Part shown: positions 6,082 through 12,538 of the stretch, one piece after another | Layout of the letters: each line of letters begins with the position of its first letter | Numbering within the stretch: position 1 is the stretch's first letter | Origin: JANYHY01 sp043784605 | GTDB taxonomy: Bacteria > Myxococcota_A > Polyangia > Polyangiales > Polyangiaceae | Assembly (NCBI GenBank): GCA_043784605.1 | Contig: JAYVYD010000354.1 | Coordinates: 1 to 12,538, forward strand | Direction of reading: 5' to 3' | Length of the DNA stretch: 12,538 nt | Translations under genes and position numbers: made by a program | The notes under the pieces: generated by a model | Database searches by the model: none | What the model was told of the DNA's origin: nothing | Seen by the model: the letters and a program-made list of their open reading frames with translations, nothing else

Positions 6082-7407
6082 TCAGTGGCTACCGGCGACG
6101 GCTGCGCGCTTGCCGGCTTCGCCGCTGCGCATGAGCGCGCTGCGGAAGGCGACGGGCCCGATGAGCTCGTTGAGCATCACCGCGCCGAGCAGACACGCGC
6201 TCGCTCCTTCGCCCCAGCCCTTGAACTGCTTGGCGACGAGCACGGCCAACCCGATCGCGATGCCCGATTGCGAGAAGAGGCCGTACGGGATGATACCTCG
6301 CTGCTCCTTCGGGGTGCGACCGAGCGACATGCCGAATCGCGCGCCCGTCCAGATCGCCGCAGCGCGCACGAGCGCCAGGGCAAGGGCGACCGGCGCGACC
6401 TTCTTGAAGATCGCCCAGTGAAGCCCAGCACCAGCGACGGCGAAGAACACCGCGAAGGTCGGCACCGCGGCACTCTCCAGGTCGTGCACCAGTTTCGCAC
6501 CCTCGATGTCCGTCGCGTTCTCGAGGAAGAGTCCCGCCGTGAGGCACATCAGCAGGGGATCGAGGTGCAGGCGCGTTCCTGCCTCGGCGCACAAGAAGCA
6601 AACGCCGAAGACGAAGAGCGCGACCCTCTGATTGACCTTCTTCAAGTACACGGTGAAGACGACGCCGAGGATCAAGCCGACGCCGATCGAGCCGAAGATG
6701 TGGACCAGCAGCTCGGTCATGCCACCCCCTTCGCCGGAGGAGAAGGTCGCGCCCGCGAGCGCGTTCACTCCTGCGAAGAGGAAGATGATGAAGAGGTCTC
6801 CCATGACGACGAGGCCGAGCACCGTGTCGCAGATGGGCCCGGCCGAGCCGGTCTCGCTGATGAGCGCGAGCGCAACGGTCGGCGAGACGGCGGCGAGCAC
6901 GGTGCCGATCAGGAGCGCGACGACTGCGCGCTGCGTGAAGGTCATGCCGTCCATGAACGGGAGAAAGTTGGTGATGACGAACGAGATCGATGAGAGAGCG
7001 AGCAGGGCCAGCGCGATGAAGAAGACCGCGCCGATGAGGGAGAATCCACCGATCGCGAGGATCGAGAGGTACTTGCCTCTGAGGCGCTTGAAGTTGAGCT
7101 CACCTCCCGCAGAGAGTGCGATGAGCCCGATCGCGACGCCGTTGACGAGCTTGAGATCGCTCAGCATGCGATCGGTCACGAGGTTGAGCACGCTCGGGCC
7201 TGCGACGAACCCGGAGACGAGATAGCCGGTGAGCCGCGGGAGCTTGACGCCCGCGAAGATGGTTCCGGACTGGATCGCCGCGAGCAGCACGAAGCCGAAC
7301 GCGAGCGCCGCACCGGAGCCGACGATCGACGTCTCTTCGGGCAAGAAGCTGCGTGCCGCGGCGATCAGCACCACCGTGATGGCGAGCAGGAAGATCGCGC
7401 GAGTCAA
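6082..7407 (-). CDS. CPA2-type (Kef-like) cation:proton antiporter, second of a pair
   Basis: This is a 441-residue inner-membrane protein with about 12-13 helices, of the monovalent cation:proton antiporter-2 family. GYLVSGFVAGPSVL (61-74) matches the conserved second-helix motif GYLLAGxxxGP. GLIALSAGGELNFKRL (94-109) matches the GLELD-type motif. In the ion-binding region, VSPTVALAL (174-182) corresponds to the unwound S-T segment, followed by VVMGDLF with Gly203-Asp204 where NapA-type members have DD and KefC-type have QD. The start is TTG 7407, chosen because AAGGAG lies 7 nt upstream and TTGA overlaps the stop of the preceding antiporter gene. A much longer open frame continuing upstream to 8337 is only a shadow within that gene. 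There is no TrkA-N domain at the C-terminus, so it is not a complete Kef channel-like protein. The ion transported is unknown. Confidence 0.85.
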   Translation of the reverse strand: MTRAIFLLAITVVLIAAARSFLPEETSIVGSGAALAFGFVLLAAIQSGTIFAGVKLPRLTGYLVSGFVAGPSVLNLVTDRMLSDLKLVNGVAIGLIALSAGGELNFKRLRGKYLSILAIGGFSLIGAVFFIALALLALSSISFVITNFLPFMDGMTFTQRAVVALLIGTVLAAVSPTVALALISETGSAGPICDTVLGLVVMGDLFIIFLFAGVNALAGATFSSGEGGGMTELLVHIFGSIGVGLILGVVFTVYLKKVNQRVALFVFGVCFLCAEAGTRLHLDPLLMCLTAGLFLENATDIEGAKLVHDLESAAVPTFAVFFAVAGAGLHWAIFKKVAPVALALALVRAAAIWTGARFGMSLGRTPKEQRGIIPYGLFSQSGIAIGLAVLVAKQFKGWGEGASACLLGAVMLNELIGPVAFRSALMRSGEAGKRAAVAGSH

Positions 7408-8915
7408 TATCCTTCTCCTTGATCGGAGGATGGATCGGCGATCTTCGGCAAGGCGGCGGGCGTCGGGATCGCGGGCTCGTGACCGGGGTCGTTGACCATC
7501 GCCACGGGCCTCACCGAGGGCGGAGGAATCGAGAGCGACCCCAATTCGAAGCGCAGCCCGCCGCGCATGCGCACGAGGATCTGCACGGTGAGCTCGGTGA
7601 GAACGGCACCGCCGATGGTCGCGGTCATGAGCCACGGCAGGTTCGCCGCGTTCTCGGTCTGCGTGCGATAGATCGCGTAGTAGCTGACGATGGTGGCGAT
7701 CGCGACGGGCGACTGCGGCGAGAGCGCAAGACCGAGTGTCGTCGCGTCCGGGAGCTCCTTGGGGCCAACCCGCTTGGCGACACGCGCACCCATGATCTTG
7801 CCGGCGACGCGCGCCGCGACGAAGATCGGCACGAGCGCCCAACCTTGCCACGCGGTGGGATCCCAGAGCGCGCCCGCGATGACGAGCAGGATCATGTAGA
7901 GCGGTCGCTCGACCTGCGCGAGCGTGGCCTTGAGGCGCTCCACGTTCTGGTACGGCAAGTTGATCAGGAGCGCCCCGGCGATGGCGCACACGACCAGCGG
8001 AGAGAGCCCGAGGTAGCCGGCCATGCCCGCGGAGAGCGCGATGGATCCGAGCAGCGACGCGATCTCTTCGCCTCCTGACTTCGCGCTGCGAATCAGGATG
8101 TACGTGAGGATGCCGAGCACTCCGCCGAGACCGAGCTCGATGAAGATCCACGCGATGTGCGGGAGACTCCACGTAGCGATCGCGTCCGTGGGCCTGTAAA
8201 ATGCCCCGATCAGCGCGAGCACGACGATACCCGCGATGTCGTCGAGGCGCGTGATGTGCTCGACGATGCGCGCGGCCATCGAGCCCGAGCTGCGCGCGAT
8301 CGCGACGGCGGCGACCGGCGCGGCCATCGTCGCGCACGCACCGAGCGCGAGAGCGTCACGCAACGGGGCGCGCGCCACGAGATCGTTCTTCACACTTCCC
8401 CAATCCGAGAAGCTCCACGTCGGGTCGAGCGCCATGAGGAACAGCACCGAGGCCGCAACGGTGGTCAGGAACGGGATCGCGCTCTCCGCGACGACGGCGG
8501 CGCTCGTCTCCTCCGGCATGAGATCGAGCTCGCGAACGTCGAACTGGATGCCGACGACGAAGCCGAGCCACCCGAGCCCGAACTCCAGCGCGGGGCGCAA
8601 GTCGGCCACGATCTCGTCGCTCAAAATGCCGACGCTCGGCATGCGGAAGATGACGCCCATCGCGATGAACGGGATGCCGCTGGAGAGCAGGACGGTGAGC
8701 CCGAGGCGCCTCTCGAGCGTACGGACGAACGGGTGCGCGGCGAGAACGGCAAGGATCAGCGCGGCGCCGAGACCGAGCACGATGCGCAGGATGTTGACCT
8801 GAGGCGCACCCGGCACTGGCTCGGGCGCGTGCCCGCCTGCCGGATCCGCGAAAGCGATCGCTGGCAGGAGAAACACGCATGCTGCGAGCACGGCGCTGGA
8901 CGTCGGGCGACGCAT
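7404..8915 (-). CDS. CPA2-like cation:proton antiporter with signal peptide, first of a pair
   Basis: This is a 503-residue membrane protein. Residues 1-23 look like a cleavable signal peptide (MRRP, a hydrophobic core, then AIAFA before DPAGG), unusual but known in this superfamily. Then come about 12 helices. GWLGFVVGIQFDVREL (about 115-130) corresponds to the GLELD-type motif. TMAAPVAAVA (196-205) and RLDDIAGI (223-230) correspond to the paired broken-helix region, with Asp225-Asp226 as the ion-binding pair typical of electrogenic members. The C-terminal 50 residues are Pro/Ala-rich and probably cytosolic. It lies directly upstream of a second antiporter gene with a 4-nt TTGA overlap. No clear Shine-Dalgarno sequence precedes ATG 8915; the start is chosen because it gives the signal peptide. 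Ion specificity cannot be read from the sequence. Confidence 0.82.
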   Translation of the reverse strand: MRRPTSSAVLAACVFLLPAIAFADPAGGHAPEPVPGAPQVNILRIVLGLGAALILAVLAAHPFVRTLERRLGLTVLLSSGIPFIAMGVIFRMPSVGILSDEIVADLRPALEFGLGWLGFVVGIQFDVRELDLMPEETSAAVVAESAIPFLTTVAASVLFLMALDPTWSFSDWGSVKNDLVARAPLRDALALGACATMAAPVAAVAIARSSGSMAARIVEHITRLDDIAGIVVLALIGAFYRPTDAIATWSLPHIAWIFIELGLGGVLGILTYILIRSAKSGGEEIASLLGSIALSAGMAGYLGLSPLVVCAIAGALLINLPYQNVERLKATLAQVERPLYMILLVIAGALWDPTAWQGWALVPIFVAARVAGKIMGARVAKRVGPKELPDATTLGLALSPQSPVAIATIVSYYAIYRTQTENAANLPWLMTATIGGAVLTELTVQILVRMRGGLRFELGSLSIPPPSVRPVAMVNDPGHEPAIPTPAALPKIADPSSDQGEGY

Positions 8916-8978
8916 CGAACGCGGGAGTATCTACGACGCCCGCGCGAGTGTCGATGATGTCGTCGCGCGACGCGTAGG

Positions 8979-9275
8979 ATGTGGCGCGTGCGCTTGCCTC
9001 GACCCGATCCGCAGCACGCGCTGACGCTCGCGGCGCTGCGGATCGTTATGCCTCTCGTGATCGTAGCGTCGCCGGAGCTCCGCGAGGGTCCCGCGTGGGC
9101 GGCGTTGCCGGCGGCCGTGCGCGCGGCGCCCGAGGGTCTCGGGTGGTTCGTGAAGTACGCGCCGATCGATCCAACACTCGCTCACGTGATTCAGGCGGCG
9201 TGTGTGTGTGTGTTCGCGGCGCTGCTCTCGATCGCAGGCGTCTGCACCCATGTCGACGCCGCCGTCGGCGGTTGA
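8979..9275 (+). pseudogene. 5' remnant of an HTTM-like membrane protein gene
   Basis: This is a 98-residue open frame, one of only two plus-strand genes in the window. The sequence ALTLAALRIVMPLVIVAS (a first membrane helix after a short basic N-terminus), then EGLGWFVKYAPIDPTLAHVI and a second helix to about residue 90, resembles the N-terminus of HTTM (vitamin K-dependent carboxylase-like) proteins, which continue for several more helices. Here the frame ends with VDAAVGG and a stop. None of the three plus frames downstream of 9250 shows further membrane segments, so the rest seems deleted rather than frameshifted. A (GT)7 run at 9200-9213 lies inside. It is divergent from the antiporter gene, 63 bp away. 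It could alternatively be a genuine short two-helix protein. Confidence 0.5.
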
Positions 9276-9378
9276 TGCCGATGAGGTTACCGGAGGTCTC
9301 ACTCAGGCACGCGTACGCGAGCGCGGCCGTGCCCGCGGCGACCACGAGGAGCGGGCGACCGATCTAGCGACCACTCAT
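9238..9378 (-). pseudogene. Possible remnant of a small exported protein
   Basis: Downstream of the metallophosphoesterase gene (12 nt after its stop) the minus strand has an ATG at 9378 followed by a stop at codon 5. The same frame then gives a signal-like stretch, GRPLLVVAAGTAALAYACLS, followed by ETSGNLI. A +1 change of frame then gives STADGGVDMGADAC, an Asp/Gly/Ala-rich stretch like the linker of a small exported protein. After about 9240 the strand is simply the complement of the HTTM-like remnant. The interpretation as a decayed lipoprotein-like gene rests on composition only. A GTG at 9345 could start a short frame instead, without any Shine-Dalgarno sequence. Confidence 0.25.
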
Positions 9379-9390
9379 CCGAAAAACGTA

Positions 9391-10296
9391 TCAGGCGATC
9401 GGCTTGCCGTCCGCCGCATGCTCCATCAACGACGAGCGGGCGCCCGCCCGATCCACCACACGAAAACCGATTCCGTGCGTGGCGTCCCCGGGGTTCCACG
9501 CGAGCGGCTCGCGCTTCGGCACGGAGCCAGGCGCGGGCAGCGGGAACATCAGCGAGCGCGCCGCGTGGTGCGAGACGTTGCCGATCACGTGGTGGTGCTC
9601 TTGGTGAATGTGCCCGTAGAAGACCGTCGTCGCAGGTCGCTTGTCGAACAGCGCGGTCGCCTTCTGCGCGTCGGGCGTGGCCCAGTCCCACTGCGGAAAG
9701 AGATCGAAGAGCGGGCGGTGCGCGAACACGACGAGCGGCGTATCGATCGCGATGGAGGCTAGATCTTGCTGCAACCAGGCGATCTGCTCGTCGCCCATCT
9801 TCGCCTCTGCGCGCGACACGTTGTCGAGCCCGACGAAGTGAACGCCCTCGTGATCGAACGACCACGTGAGCGGGCCGAGGAGCTCTCGGAACACGTCTCC
9901 GCCGTCTTGGTCGGCGTCGTGCTCGCCGGCGAGCAAGCGCACGTCCTTGCACTTGAGCGTCGCGATCATCGCCTTCACCTCGCTCATGCGCGCGCGCCGA
10001 ACGGCGATGTCGGTGGTCCTGTGCGTGAGGTCGCCGGTGAACACGATGAAGTCCGGTTGCTTCTCGATCGCGTTGATCGCGTCGATCGTCCTGGGAAGCG
10101 TGAGCTTCGCCTCGGGGTTGGGCGCGCCTTCGAAGCCCCAGTGGGTGTCCGAGATCTGCAAGAACAAGAAGTCCTTCGCGGCCGCTCGTTCGGCCATGTG
10201 CGCGCGAGAGCCGCAACCTGAAAGGCTCGACGCGAACGTCGCGCCGATGCCTAAACCGAACAACTTCAAGAAATCTCGCCTGTGCGTTTCATCCAT
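9391..10296 (-). CDS. Tat-exported metallophosphoesterase, probable lipoprotein
   Basis: This is a 301-residue calcineurin-type phosphoesterase. The N-terminus has a twin-arginine motif (RRDFLK, residues 6-11), a weakly hydrophobic segment and a lipobox LSGC with Cys28, so it is predicted to be folded in the cytosol with its metals and exported as a lipoprotein. Metal-binding motifs are in order: SDTHW (Asp50, His52), TGDLTHR (Asp89), AGEHD (124-127), FAHRP (His193) and GHIHQEH (His229, His231). The usual GNHD is GEHD here. The substrate is unknown; the nearest known relatives act on cyclic nucleotides or phosphodiesters. The start ATG 10296 has GGAGGT 5 nt upstream. The last reading frame of the broken sigma/RskA gene overlaps its first 31 bp, so the two were probably one transcript. 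Confidence 0.88.
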   Translation of the reverse strand: MDETHRRDFLKLFGLGIGATFASSLSGCGSRAHMAERAAAKDFLFLQISDTHWGFEGAPNPEAKLTLPRTIDAINAIEKQPDFIVFTGDLTHRTTDIAVRRARMSEVKAMIATLKCKDVRLLAGEHDADQDGGDVFRELLGPLTWSFDHEGVHFVGLDNVSRAEAKMGDEQIAWLQQDLASIAIDTPLVVFAHRPLFDLFPQWDWATPDAQKATALFDKRPATTVFYGHIHQEHHHVIGNVSHHAARSLMFPLPAPGSVPKREPLAWNPGDATHGIGFRVVDRAGARSSLMEHAADGKPIA

Positions 10297-11269
10297 CGCT
10301 GACCTCCGCGACGAACTACACCGCGCGAGCGACTTCGGATTTCCGCTTTACGGATCTCGAGGACGACTGGGCTCGTGGGCGCATCTCCGCGCGTGACGAT
10401 CACGCGATCGGGCGTGTCCGTGAGGCGCGGATCTTCTGCCACCACGAGCGCCTTGCGGGTCGGGTACGGCGAGGCCCAGCGGGATCCACGCTCCGTCGTG
10501 CTGCGCCCACGCTCGATAACCGTCGCCGCTGAGCACGGGCCGATTCGAGCACGTGAGCACCGCGAGGCCCGTACCGCGACGCGCGCGGTAGTTGCCGTGT
10601 TGATCCGCGGGGACGACTGGCGCAGCCGAAAGGTGCATCGTCTCCACGTCGCTCGCTGTGACGACCAAGAGCGCGCGCGCCTCGAGTGCTGCGCGATCGC
10701 GCTCACGCCGAAGGTCGCGGAAGAGCAGCACGAGCCCGAGCGCGACACCTGCGATGATCAGCACGGGACGCAGCCGCTCGAGCGCGGCTCGAATGCGCGA
10801 CTTGGCCGTGCCGATCGGAATCTTCAAGAAACGCGCGACCTCGTCGTGACTCAGCTCGTCGAGGAACGCGAGCGACAGCGCACGTCGTTCGGAGGGCGGC
10901 AGCGCGCTCATCGCAAGGCCGAGCGCGCGCTCGCGACGCCTCTGCCACGCACCCTCGTCAGCTGAGATCGCGTCGTCGCGGAGGTCGTCGCTGGCGGATG
11001 CGTCGCCGTGTGGGCGGCGCTTGTCGTCTCGCAGTTCGTTGATCACGCGGCGCCGCACGATGCCCGTCCACCAAGGTCGAAACTCGCCGCGGCTCGCCTC
11101 GAACGTCGCGGCCTTCTGCCATACGGTGAGCCATATCTCCTGCACGATCTCGTCCGCGCGCGCGCCGAGCGAACGCGAACACGAGCCCCGCGGGGAGCGC
11201 ACGAAACGCATCCTCGTGCCTGTCCACCACGCGCGCGAGCAGGGCCTCATCCGAGAGCGCTTTGACCAC
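10266..11269 (-). pseudogene. ECF sigma factor fused to a membrane helix and RskA-like domain, interrupted by two +1 frame breaks
   Basis: Three frames read in order give one sigma/anti-sigma-like protein of about 330 residues. Frame 1, from a likely GTG at 11269, gives the sigma region 2 start (ALSDEALLARVVDRHEDAFR) to VFAFA at 11168. Frame 2 gives the rest of region 2 (ADEIVQEIWLTVWQKA), region 4 with its helix-turn-helix (LSHDEVARFLKIPIGTAKSR), a membrane helix (LIIAGVALGLVLLF) and the start of an RskA-like extracytoplasmic domain (about 10470-10650, with YRAWAQHDGAWIPLGLAV). Frame 3, from about 10455, gives its end (KALVVAEDP, TPDRVIVTRG, SPVVLEI). Both breaks need one base skipped, at about 11155-11185 and 10455-10470. 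Region 2 also looks a few residues short at the first break. This may be a decayed gene, or indels in GC-rich sequence. No zinc-binding anti-sigma motif is seen. Confidence 0.7.
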
Positions 11270-11312
11270 TTCTGGAAGTACTACACCAACCGAACCCAAT
11301 CGGATTTCGGAC

Positions 11313-12068
11313 TCAATGCGGGACGTGAAAGCCCTCGTGCTCGAGCATTTTTTCGAGGAGCGGCTTGACGAAGTGCAGTGCGACGAGGCCAAACAGATCG
11401 ATCGCGGCGTGTGCAATGATCGAGGGCCACAGACTCTTGCGAACCGCGGCCACGGTCGCGAGGCACGCGCCCGCGACGAACGTCTGTACGACGCCGATCA
11501 TCCCTTGGTAGCCGTGTCCCGCGCTGAAGAGCGCGGCCGAGACGATGACGCCGATGACGAGTCCGCGCCGGGTGTCTCCGAAGATCACGCGGAAGCGCGA
11601 GAGCAAGAACCCGCGAAAGAGGATCTCCTCGTTGAAGCCCGCGAAGAGCGCGACCGGTAGGAGCGACCACAGCGGAAATGCGCTCAGAGTCTCCATCGCG
11701 CGCGCCTTGTCGACGACGTCGATGCTGCTACCGAACAGCGCCATCGCGCTGACGGTGACCACCGCACTCACCACGTAAGTGCCGCCCGCGGCGATCAGCG
11801 TCGCGACCGCGGTAGCGAATTTGTCCGTGGGATTCGAGAGTCCAAGGCTGACGACGCGACTCTCGTCGCCGGCGGTCGCGACGAAGACCGCGAGGAGCCC
11901 GACCAACCCCGTCAGCCCGACGTGCGCGACGAGCATATTGGGGCTCGAGCCGATGATCCCCGCGCCGAGCGTAGTCGAGCCGAACACCCATGCGAACAAC
12001 GTCGCGAGCACGGCCAGGACCTGAACGGCTGCCCAAGTCCGGCTGAGTGGCTTGATCGGTAACGGCAC
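11313..12068 (-). CDS. CPBP-family (Abi/CAAX-like) intramembrane metalloprotease
   Basis: This is a 251-residue inner-membrane protein with about seven to eight helices. The family's catalytic motifs are all present: NEEILFRG (Glu147, Glu148, Arg152), a following FSAGH with His185, and IIAHAAIDLFG with His220 and Asp223. The family includes CAAX-prenyl proteases, bacteriocin-immunity proteins and proteases that cut membrane-tethered regulators; the substrate here is unknown. The start is GTG 12068, giving a first helix at about residues 12-33; no Shine-Dalgarno sequence is visible, so the start is uncertain. It ends 43 nt before the sigma/RskA gene on the same strand and is divergent from the DUF58 gene, with 104 bp between the two starts. 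Confidence 0.86.
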   Translation of the reverse strand: MPLPIKPLSRTWAAVQVLAVLATLFAWVFGSTTLGAGIIGSSPNMLVAHVGLTGLVGLLAVFVATAGDESRVVSLGLSNPTDKFATAVATLIAAGGTYVVSAVVTVSAMALFGSSIDVVDKARAMETLSAFPLWSLLPVALFAGFNEEILFRGFLLSRFRVIFGDTRRGLVIGVIVSAALFSAGHGYQGMIGVVQTFVAGACLATVAAVRKSLWPSIIAHAAIDLFGLVALHFVKPLLEKMLEHEGFHVPH

Positions 12069-12093
12069 GAAGAGCGCGCCATGATGACAGGGG

Positions 12094-12122
12094 TTGGCAA
12101 AGAACGGTGTCGGGAATAGTTT
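12094..12122 (+). promoter_or_regulatory. Candidate promoter of the DUF58 gene
   Basis: In the divergent intergenic region, TTGGCA (12094-12099, 5 of 6 to the -35 consensus) is followed after 17 bp by TAGTTT (12117-12122, a weak -10). The start would be near 12129, leaving a leader of about 45 nt to the ATG. This is only a pattern match. Confidence 0.28.
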
Positions 12123-12172
12123 CCGCGGCGAGTTTGTCGGCCTGAGCCGAGTAGCTCGCCGAACGCCAAACG

Positions 12173-12538
12173 ATGATCCCCAAAGAGCTCCTCGCTGCCC
12201 TCCGCACGATAGAGATTCACACGGCGCGATTCGCCAACGAGAATCTGTCGGGCACCTACGCGTCGAGCTTCAAGGGACAGGGCTTGGCGTTCCGAGAGGT
12301 GCGCCCATACCAGCCCGGGGACGACGTGCGGACGATCGACTGGAACGTGTCGGCGCGCATGAACGAGACGTTCGTGAAGGTGTTCGTGGAGGAGCGCGAG
12401 ATGACGGTCAACCTGGTGGTTGACTTGTCACCGTCTCAGCGCTTCGGCACCAGGCGCGCCCCCAAGGCGCGTGTCGCTTCCGAGGTCGGTGCGCTCTTGG
12501 CGTTCAGCGCGATCCGCAACAACGATCGCGTCGGGTTG
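12173..12538 (+). CDS. DUF58 domain-containing protein, N-terminal part (runs off the right edge)
   Basis: The first 122 residues are present, starting MIPKELLAALRTIEIHT. The segment REVRPYQPGDDVRTIDWNVS (about 44-63) is the DUF58 signature, normally written xxYxxGDDxRxIDW. It is followed by FVKVFVEEREMTVNLVVDLS, the first strand of the von Willebrand A-like fold with Asp in the metal-site position (DLSPSQ). DUF58 proteins usually work with a MoxR-type AAA+ ATPase and BatA/BatB-type membrane proteins. No moxR gene lies directly upstream here; it may lie elsewhere or downstream, off the edge. The ATG at 12173 lacks a good Shine-Dalgarno sequence, but the start fits the family. It is divergent from the CPBP gene. 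Confidence 0.9.
   Translation, partial: MIPKELLAALRTIEIHTARFANENLSGTYASSFKGQGLAFREVRPYQPGDDVRTIDWNVSARMNETFVKVFVEEREMTVNLVVDLSPSQRFGTRRAPKARVASEVGALLAFSAIRNNDRVGL

Noticed and set aside
6061..6095. Terminator after the second antiporter (GCCGGT...ACCGGC)
   Set aside because: The 6-bp stem has a long loop, overlaps the stop codon, and is not followed by a T-run on the minus strand.
7408..8337. Long upstream extension of the second antiporter frame (751 residues in total)
   Set aside because: The extension is Arg/Ala/His-rich shadow of the first antiporter gene. The TTG at 7407 has a strong ribosome site and the protein from there has normal family length.
8928..8954. Promoter TCGACA-N15-TAGATA upstream of the first antiporter
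   Set aside because: The spacer is short and it would leave a leader of only about 6 nt; too weak to list as a feature.

Overview
The window looks like a chromosomal segment of a high-GC Gram-negative bacterium, most likely a Myxococcota/Polyangia-type deltaproteobacterium. I infer this from the 16S 5' sequence, the very GC-rich third codon positions, the roadblock/LC7 protein, the sigma/RskA-like fusion and the use of GTG and TTG starts. No search was run, so the lineage is an inference. Nearly everything is on the minus strand. The exceptions are one gene remnant (8979-9275) and a DUF58 gene that runs off the right edge.

Layout, left to right. Positions 1-386 are the 5' quarter of a 16S rRNA gene (minus). 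Positions 387-1050 are its long leader, with two tandem promoters (P1 about 1003-1030 with an A/T-rich upstream element, P2 about 659-687), a boxA-like antitermination element, a nested hairpin and a perfect DnaA-box sequence. Positions 1137-5920 hold a tight run of co-directional genes, read from high to low coordinate: pepA (leucyl aminopeptidase), ttcA (tRNA 2-thiocytidine synthetase), a polytopic membrane protein, a previously hidden 55-residue membrane protein, a parvulin-type PpiC lipoprotein and a roadblock/LC7 protein. Three junctions in this run are 4-nt stop/start overlaps. Positions 6082-8915 hold two CPA2-type cation:proton antiporter-like genes joined by a TTGA overlap. One has a DD pair in the ion-binding helix and the other has GD.

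Positions 8979-9378 look like a scar: an HTTM-like gene lacking its 3' part on the plus strand meets a small exported-protein remnant on the minus strand. Positions 9391-12068 are a co-directional group. It contains a CPBP intramembrane protease, an ECF sigma factor fused to a transmembrane helix and an RskA-like domain but interrupted by two +1 frame breaks, and a Tat-exported metallophosphoesterase lipoprotein. A DUF58 gene is divergent from the CPBP gene and enters the right edge.

How it fits together: pepA-ttcA and downstream genes combine housekeeping (peptide turnover, tRNA thiolation) with an envelope-directed tail (membrane protein, small membrane protein, exported PPIase) and a cytosolic roadblock protein. 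The antiporter pair may work as a heteromer. The CPBP/sigma-TM-RskA/phosphoesterase group suggests an envelope-sensing regulatory unit, in which the protease could release a membrane-tethered sigma factor. In this sequence the sigma gene is broken, or carries indel errors. The most interesting points are the sigma-TM-RskA fusion beside a CPBP protease, the DD/GD antiporter pair, and the operon ending in PpiC and roadblock genes.
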